Shown: positions 59,361-64,000 of the stretch, in pieces | Layout: every line of letters starts with the position of its first letter | Numbering within the stretch: the first letter of the stretch is position 1 | Assembly: GCF_963855985.1 (NCBI RefSeq) | Contig: NC_087092.1 | Coordinates: 17,422,001-17,486,000 of the forward strand | Reading direction: 5' to 3' | Source of the DNA: Ostrinia nubilalis | Taxonomy: Eukaryota > Arthropoda > Insecta > Lepidoptera > Crambidae | Length of the DNA: 64,000 bases | Notes under the pieces: model-generated | The model's input: only the letters and a program-made list of their open reading frames with translations | The model's database searches: none | Told to the model about the DNA's origin: nothing | Position numbers and translations under genes: made by a program

Positions 59361-59685
59361 AGCCTATTTGTATTTCAGTGTAATTTCCGCAACATTTGAC
59401 ATTTATATCTAAACTCTAACAAACAATTACTATGAATTACACTTGTTGGACCGAAACCATTTTTATGGCCGATAAAACTATACTCGGCCTTTAAACGAGT
59501 GGTTTATAGATTTTTTGGTTTCATAACGTTTATCATATAAATAATTTAATGTCTGTAGTACTAAGTAGTCAAACTCAAATATTCATTTAGATGCAAATCG
59601 ATGATATTAATTACTAAGACAGGTCACAACTCCAAGTCTTGGGTCCATGAAGTTTTATTTAATTGTGTAATTATTTATTATGTGG

Positions 59686-60242
59686 TATATATGTTACGGT
59701 CAAAGTGATAAATGTGAAAATTATGAATAATCGCCGGTTATTATGAATAATTACCGCATGATTTGGTAAATGTGATTAATATGAGGTCATTTATGTGTGT
59801 ATAAAACTAAATAGGCGGCTTAGGGGTGGCCCAAGGGCCACCCCCGCCGCACCCTAACCTATTTTTCACTTTAAATCAAAACATTATGTTATAGGCATCA
59901 TGGAAAAGTAATATTATGCAAGAAACATTCCAAACTCATTATGCCAAATTATATTAATATATGATATCAAAACGTTCAAAAGTTTGGCTGTACACGAGCA
60001 AGTACACAAGATGTTGTTCTCTTTTATGAAATTTGATAGTACTAAGGTTGAATTATTAAATAATCACTGTTAAATGTGATTAATTTATCACTTTTACCGC
60101 GACTGTCGGTAATTATTCATAATAACCGGTTATTATTAATAATTTTCAATTTATCACATGTTTGTATCCGTTGTCTAGTACCCATAGTACAAGCTTTGCT
60201 TAGTTTGGGACTAGAAGCGCAGTGTAAAATGTCTAAGGATAT

Positions 60243-60273
<31 letters not shown>

Positions 60274-60296
60274 TCACATTGACCGTAACATATATA
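59686..60296. mobile_element. DNA element with long terminal inverted repeats
   Basis: The left arm (59686-59756) and right arm (60107-60159 plus 60269-60296) are inverted copies sharing TATATATGTTACGGTCAA, GTGATAAAT and CCGGTTATTATGAATAAT. No transposase frame. A perfect 10-bp hairpin (GGGGTGGCCC/GGGCCACCCC) lies inside. The right arm is split by a retroposon. Confidence 0.85.
60160..60268 (+). mobile_element. Nested SINE-tail retroposon with 11-bp target duplication
   Basis: It begins GTTTGTATCCGTTGTCTAGT, matches the tail of the SINE at 16601-16842, and ends in (ATTT)n. ATTTATCACAT occurs at 60149-60159 and 60269-60279, exactly on both sides. Removing it restores the continuous terminal repeat of the host element. 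Confidence 0.9.
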
Positions 60297-61001
60297 TAAA
60301 ATTATCATTATTTTATTATTATGCCATGTCAGTCTAAGATCTGACACCAGACTCACACTACTACTATTACAGAAAAAGCTAAATTAATTGAAATTTAATT
60401 TCTTTATAAGACTTCAATTCTGTTTGCAATTGATATTAGCGTAGTGCTGTTATTTATTGTATTGCGGAATATCAAATAGACTGCGTTTAATTAAAAAACA
60501 ACTAACACCTAATTACATAAAAAAACTTACTGGTTTTCTATACTTTAGCCTCTCTTAAACAAGTTGCATTCAAGTCATTAACAATCAATATAAAAAGAAA
60601 AAGACACCACAAACCCTCAATGGCGTAAACTTATTCTCAATAATCCGACGTACAAACCCTTAAAGATAAGCCCATTCCACACTACCTACATCCCCGACTT
60701 TGACAGACAGGGGCGCATCAAGCGCAACGCGATCAACTGGTGTCCCGCTGGAGAGCTCACTCACTCATTCACTCACTGACTCATTCACTCATTCATCTGA
60801 CGTCGGTTTCGAGTGATCTCTGATCAACTTGCCGGTTTTTTTGCGGGGATTCAAGAGTCGTATTTCAAACTGACCGGGTTTGGTTCGTTTGTTTTTCAAG
60901 TCGATATTAGTAAGGTGAGATGAATGAGTTGAAGGGTTTGTTCTTTTTTAGTTTAAAGGGAGAAATGTCACGCGTTTTAATTAGTTACTCATATATTTTT
61001 T
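60297..61001. other. No supported gene; CACT-type simple repeat at 60750-60800
   Basis: ACTCACTCATTCACTCACTG and following ACTCATTC repeats form a short imperfect microsatellite. Confidence 0.5.
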
Positions 61002-61131
61002 TAGGTTGCACTACTTATCATAATTTAACTTTAACAAACGTCAAGTGTCGGTCAAGCTCCATACAAAAACACTGGTTATATGTAGTTATAAAGAGTTACC
61101 GTTAAAGTTAAGGTGGTGCAACTCAGCCTAA
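61002..61131. mobile_element. MITE, AAGGCTGAGTTGCACC family (copy 7, inverted core)
   Basis: Left end TAGGTTGCACTACTTA, right end GGTGGTGCAACTCAGCCTAA. The core (CAAGCTCCATACAAAAACAC) is opposite to copy 1. Confidence 0.75.
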
Positions 61132-62160
61132 GTAAACGATAGAATTTAAACAACAAAGTTTTAATAATGATGAAAAATAACAACAATCAATTTAGAACAA
61201 TATGGTTTTCACCACACCACATTAAAATAAAAAATAAAAATTAGACAAACAATATCGACATTATTTCTTAATGTCAACAGTTTGATGTAAGGTCAAAATT
61301 AAATATTGATTGTTCTATTTTGAATAAATTATGACAGTTAATTATTTAGGATTACCCAATTATGTAAATACATGCACGTTTAATAATATTGATAGCTTAT
61401 TATGTCGATTTGGACTAGAAATGTCTATAATCAAGATCAAGTTTTTTATGAATAGAGAGGTCACTTGAAGGTAAGTCACCTCGGGAAAAAGTTTTAAATA
61501 ACTTATTATCTTTTTGTGTAACCGACTGCTTTTATAAAACAATATGTCCTAACCAAAGTAGTGATTTCAGTACAATAGCCTTGATTTTAACTTAGTCTCA
61601 AGTTAATTAGTGAACTGTTGTTTAATTCATAATAACAAATGAAGATGTTATACTCAAGATCTTGTTAATTAATATTTAACAAGTCACATTATTATGTTTG
61701 TTCATACTGTCATCAATTCACTGGAAATTTACAATATCTCATTTAGCAAAGACAACGGATTAGCATAAATAATGGGAGTCACGAGAAAAATACGAAAGGT
61801 GATTTGAAGGTGTCACCCGCCATTTATATTAATGACATCTGCGCTGACATTTGCGACTGATTGTATCTATGACATATCCAATCGGATTTATTGGGGTATG
61901 ACCCGTGGTATTAACAAGGCGGATAAATAAATTGAACTTTGCATAATTATGTGAAAATAAAACACGATTTTGTTGTGGATCGGCTTAACAGCTGCCTGTG
62001 TCGTTAAGTTGCAGGTTGAAGTGATGTTCTTAGTGTAAGTGCTTTATTTTAATAATTAAATAGGTAACAGGCCTATAAAACAGTTTAAATAAAATAATGC
62101 ATACGTTGACTATTATTAAATAGAAAAGAGTGTGTAAGAAAATTTCCCTTTACATAACGC
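61132..62160. other. No supported gene
   Basis: AT-rich DNA. GAAG|GTAAGTCACC near 61470 is a good plus-strand donor but has no matching exon. Confidence 0.5.
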
Positions 62161-62164
62161 ATTC

Positions 62165-62240
62165 TAGAATGAGCTGGGATTCGTACCCATGAGCTTACGC
62201 TGGATAACTACTATAACTACCACTATGCTACAGAGGCAGT
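62165..62240 (-). mobile_element. tRNA-like SINE head, minus strand
   Basis: Minus-strand A box TAGCATAGTGG (62230-62220) and B box GGTACGAATCC (62187-62177) are 33 bp apart, as in a tRNA. The acceptor arms do not pair, so I call a SINE head or decayed tRNA rather than a tRNA gene. Confidence 0.65.
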
Positions 62241-63339
62241 TTGTCCCTTAAATTTTGCCCTTAAATTGCTTTGCTTTAGCAAAACAAGTGAATCTCCTTC
62301 TTAAGGCAAGAATTACCATCAGAGGTGGAATTGTGTAAAGCAATCGTTATCATTTGACAGTTCATAACGTACGATTATTCTGTCAAGCGCTTTATTTAAC
62401 TGACTTTATCAAGACATTAACAACAAGCCAAGAGCTTCCTCATTGTGGATAAAAAAAATGTATTTGTAAAGACCTAAATTCTACCATCGCATTGCTATCT
62501 TTGTGCTAGCAATAAACAGTAGTGTGATACTGCTTCAATCTCACGCATTTCACGAATCAATACCCAATCAAACGGAATGACGTCCCCGTTATCCTCCGCC
62601 GTCTCGAATATCGGACGACGTTATCGCGCCGTCATAAAAAACGTTGCTAACTGCGTCCGCCGCATTCCCGTCACGTCCGCTCCTGATTGACGCGAGACGT
62701 CCGCGCTTTCTCGGAGTGACCCCCGGGCGGGGGCCACGCGTCCGGAATTGTCCGGGAATTATATTCACAGTTTATTTTATGTAAGTCATTAAGCGACTAT
62801 GCTCTATAATAATCCGACTATATTTTAGATACTTAAATAGGACACACAAATGTCAATCTAACTGAAATACAGTTACAAAAATAGTTTGTTGGTTAGATTA
62901 AATCAAATTATTGGTAAGATAGAGCTATGTCAGACACTAGACTACAGCTATGGTTTCGACAATCATGGCTGAATTACTGGCTGAAACTGAAGAATAAAAT
63001 TAAGTCCCAATTTTGTTCCTAATTTTGTGCAAGCTTAATAGCTGTTCGTAGCTCTAAAGATGCACTCTAAATCTGGACGCATATTTTACTGCCATCTCTT
63101 TTTCAGGTCTTTCCAAATGTCCATAATAATGGTCACCCTACCTTCGGGTGGGTCTGACCCCCCTGACCCCTCTTGACCTTTGATCGGGAAATACGCGAAA
63201 AATGTCATTAATGCACTCCCGTTGTGTATTGAGTGGTGGGGGAGCAATGCGTGCGCGTTAGGTTTTATTGAAATGACGCGTTTGGGAAAAGGGTGGGCTT
63301 TGTACTATGGCACTGAAATAAATAACGACACAATAGTTG
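62241..63339. other. No supported gene; CpG-rich patch at 62580-62750
   Basis: The patch holds many CG dinucleotides and no repeat I recognise. Elsewhere AT-rich. Confidence 0.45.
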
Positions 63340-63512
63340 GTCGTTATAGTATAGGTATATCTTTAAACGGTGAAGGTGACTGATTCGAGATCCGATGAAC
63401 GCTGGTTCGAACCCCGCCGCCCCTGGATTGTTAAGAATCCACTCGTAACACAAGCATTTTTGCATAATACAAGGGGTTAACGGGACTATTAGTAATTTGT
63501 GAAATACAATCT
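63340..63512 (+). mobile_element. tRNA-related SINE, plus strand
   Basis: A B box, GGTTCGAACCC (63404-63414), is followed by GGATTGTTAAGAATCCACTC and AAGGGGTTAACGGGACTATT, a body I recognise as a lepidopteran SINE type. The A box is degenerate. The minus-strand open frame across it is incidental. Confidence 0.6.
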
Positions 63513-63559
63513 CATCTCATATTTCAAATTCATAAAATATGTTTTAATAGAAATTATAA

Positions 63560-63710
63560 ATAGTTGAAAAAATCGAACTGCCTAAGGCGGGAATTGAGCC
63601 CACGACCTTCCGCTTGCCCGGCGACTGCTCTTCCAATTGAGCTACTTAGACACTGGATGAACCCATGTTTGAGATGCAACTCTTAACGCAAAAATTAAAT
63701 AACTATGTTT
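63560..63710 (-). mobile_element. tRNA-derived SINE, minus strand
   Basis: Minus-strand A box GTAGCTCAATTGG (63633-63645) and B-box region GGGCTCAATTCCC (63590-63602) are followed by GCCTTAGGCAGTTCGATTTT and a T-rich end. Truncated or rearranged copies lie at 49390-49464 and 59281-59360. Confidence 0.8.
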
Positions 63711-63830
63711 TTAATAGATATCAAAAATCACATAGACATCTTAAAGCAAAAAACAATTTCCAAGTATGAAACTCCACAGAACGTAGACTGCTCCAATCAG
63801 TCCATCCGTCTGTAAAACTCTCCGAGATAA

Positions 63831-63875
63831 CGTCACCGCTGACAATAGCGTCACTAAAACGTCAGGGTGACGTCA
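63831..63875. promoter_or_regulatory. Cluster of CRE-type half-sites
   Basis: CGTCA occurs at 63831, 63849, 63860 and 63871, with TGACG at 63868 making a full TGACGTCA palindrome (63868-63875). Such sites bind CREB/ATF-type bZIP proteins. Function here is inference. Confidence 0.4.
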
Positions 63876-64000
63876 CTGGACAAACTTGCACAGGAGCGGA
63901 CTGGGAAGTTTGTTAATTTGGACGAGCGAGTGCGGGCCTGGCTAGGGCTGACAAAGGTTCATTGGAATTGAAATATTGACAAACTAAATTCTCGCTGTTT
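63876..64000. other. No supported gene
   Basis: Ordinary mixed-composition sequence; nothing recognised. Confidence 0.5.

Noticed and set aside
62165..62240. tRNA gene on the minus strand
   Set aside because: Box spacing fits but acceptor arms do not pair, so a decayed tRNA or SINE head is more likely.
63560..63660. tRNA gene on the minus strand
   Set aside because: Part of a SINE with truncated copies elsewhere in the window; acceptor arms do not pair.
1..64000. Bacterial-type operons, CRISPR arrays, phage or defence systems
   Set aside because: No operon-like frames, spaced repeats with unique spacers, or prokaryotic signals; all repeat content fits an insect nuclear genome.

Overview
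The window looks like nuclear DNA of a moth or butterfly (Lepidoptera). The evidence is the mobile-element load: Helitrons with the A|TC...CTAG|T termini and CCACGCGGGCGAAG-type 3' ends common in that order, LINE C-termini ending in a GEAFVQQWTSFG-like peptide followed by (ATG)n, tRNA-derived SINEs, and a short TIR element family with AAGGCTGAGTTGCACC ends. The background is AT-rich with scattered CpG-rich islands, and no long host reading frame is present. The species cannot be told from this sequence.

The simplest reading is that most of the window is intronic or intergenic DNA of one large minus-strand gene. Three signals support that strand. A probable coding exon lies at 6472-6652, with a pyrimidine-rich acceptor and a GTGAGT donor. 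A probable 37-nt exon lies at 26933-26969, and its open frame reads LFKIYYPPEYAK. At 48403/48402 there is a near-consensus recursive (zero-length exon) splice site, TTTTCAG|GTAAGC, with a CTAAT branch point. Transcription would run from high to low coordinates. The gene's identity is not recognised.

Layout: 0-5 kb holds a CpG-rich block with a weak promoter/donor candidate, then featureless AT-rich DNA. From 5 to 22 kb there are LINE fragments, the first exon, a foldback MITE, a 1.06-kb Helitron with an internal 135-bp tandem repeat, several short Helitrons, a tRNA SINE and MITEs. From 22 to 35 kb the DNA is mostly repeat-poor, with CpG-rich islands (28.2-29.5, 29.8-30.3, 30.8-30.95 and 32.4-33.2 kb) that may be regulatory, plus the short exon and a few TIR elements. 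From 35.5 to 37.65 kb lies the most striking object: a complete, target-duplicated Ty3/Gypsy-type LTR retrotransposon with identical 186-bp LTRs, whose gag is inverted relative to its LTRs, primer site, polypurine tract and integrase. From 37.7 to 43 kb come a rearranged MITE, a second Helitron and a LINE cluster. From 43 to 59 kb there are sparse repeats and the recursive splice site. From 59 to 64 kb there is a TIR element with a nested retroposon, three SINEs and a cluster of CRE-like half-sites.

The only intact protein-coding frames of appreciable length are the gag and the integrase C-terminus of the rearranged LTR element. No complete tRNA, rRNA, CRISPR or bacterial-type feature was found.
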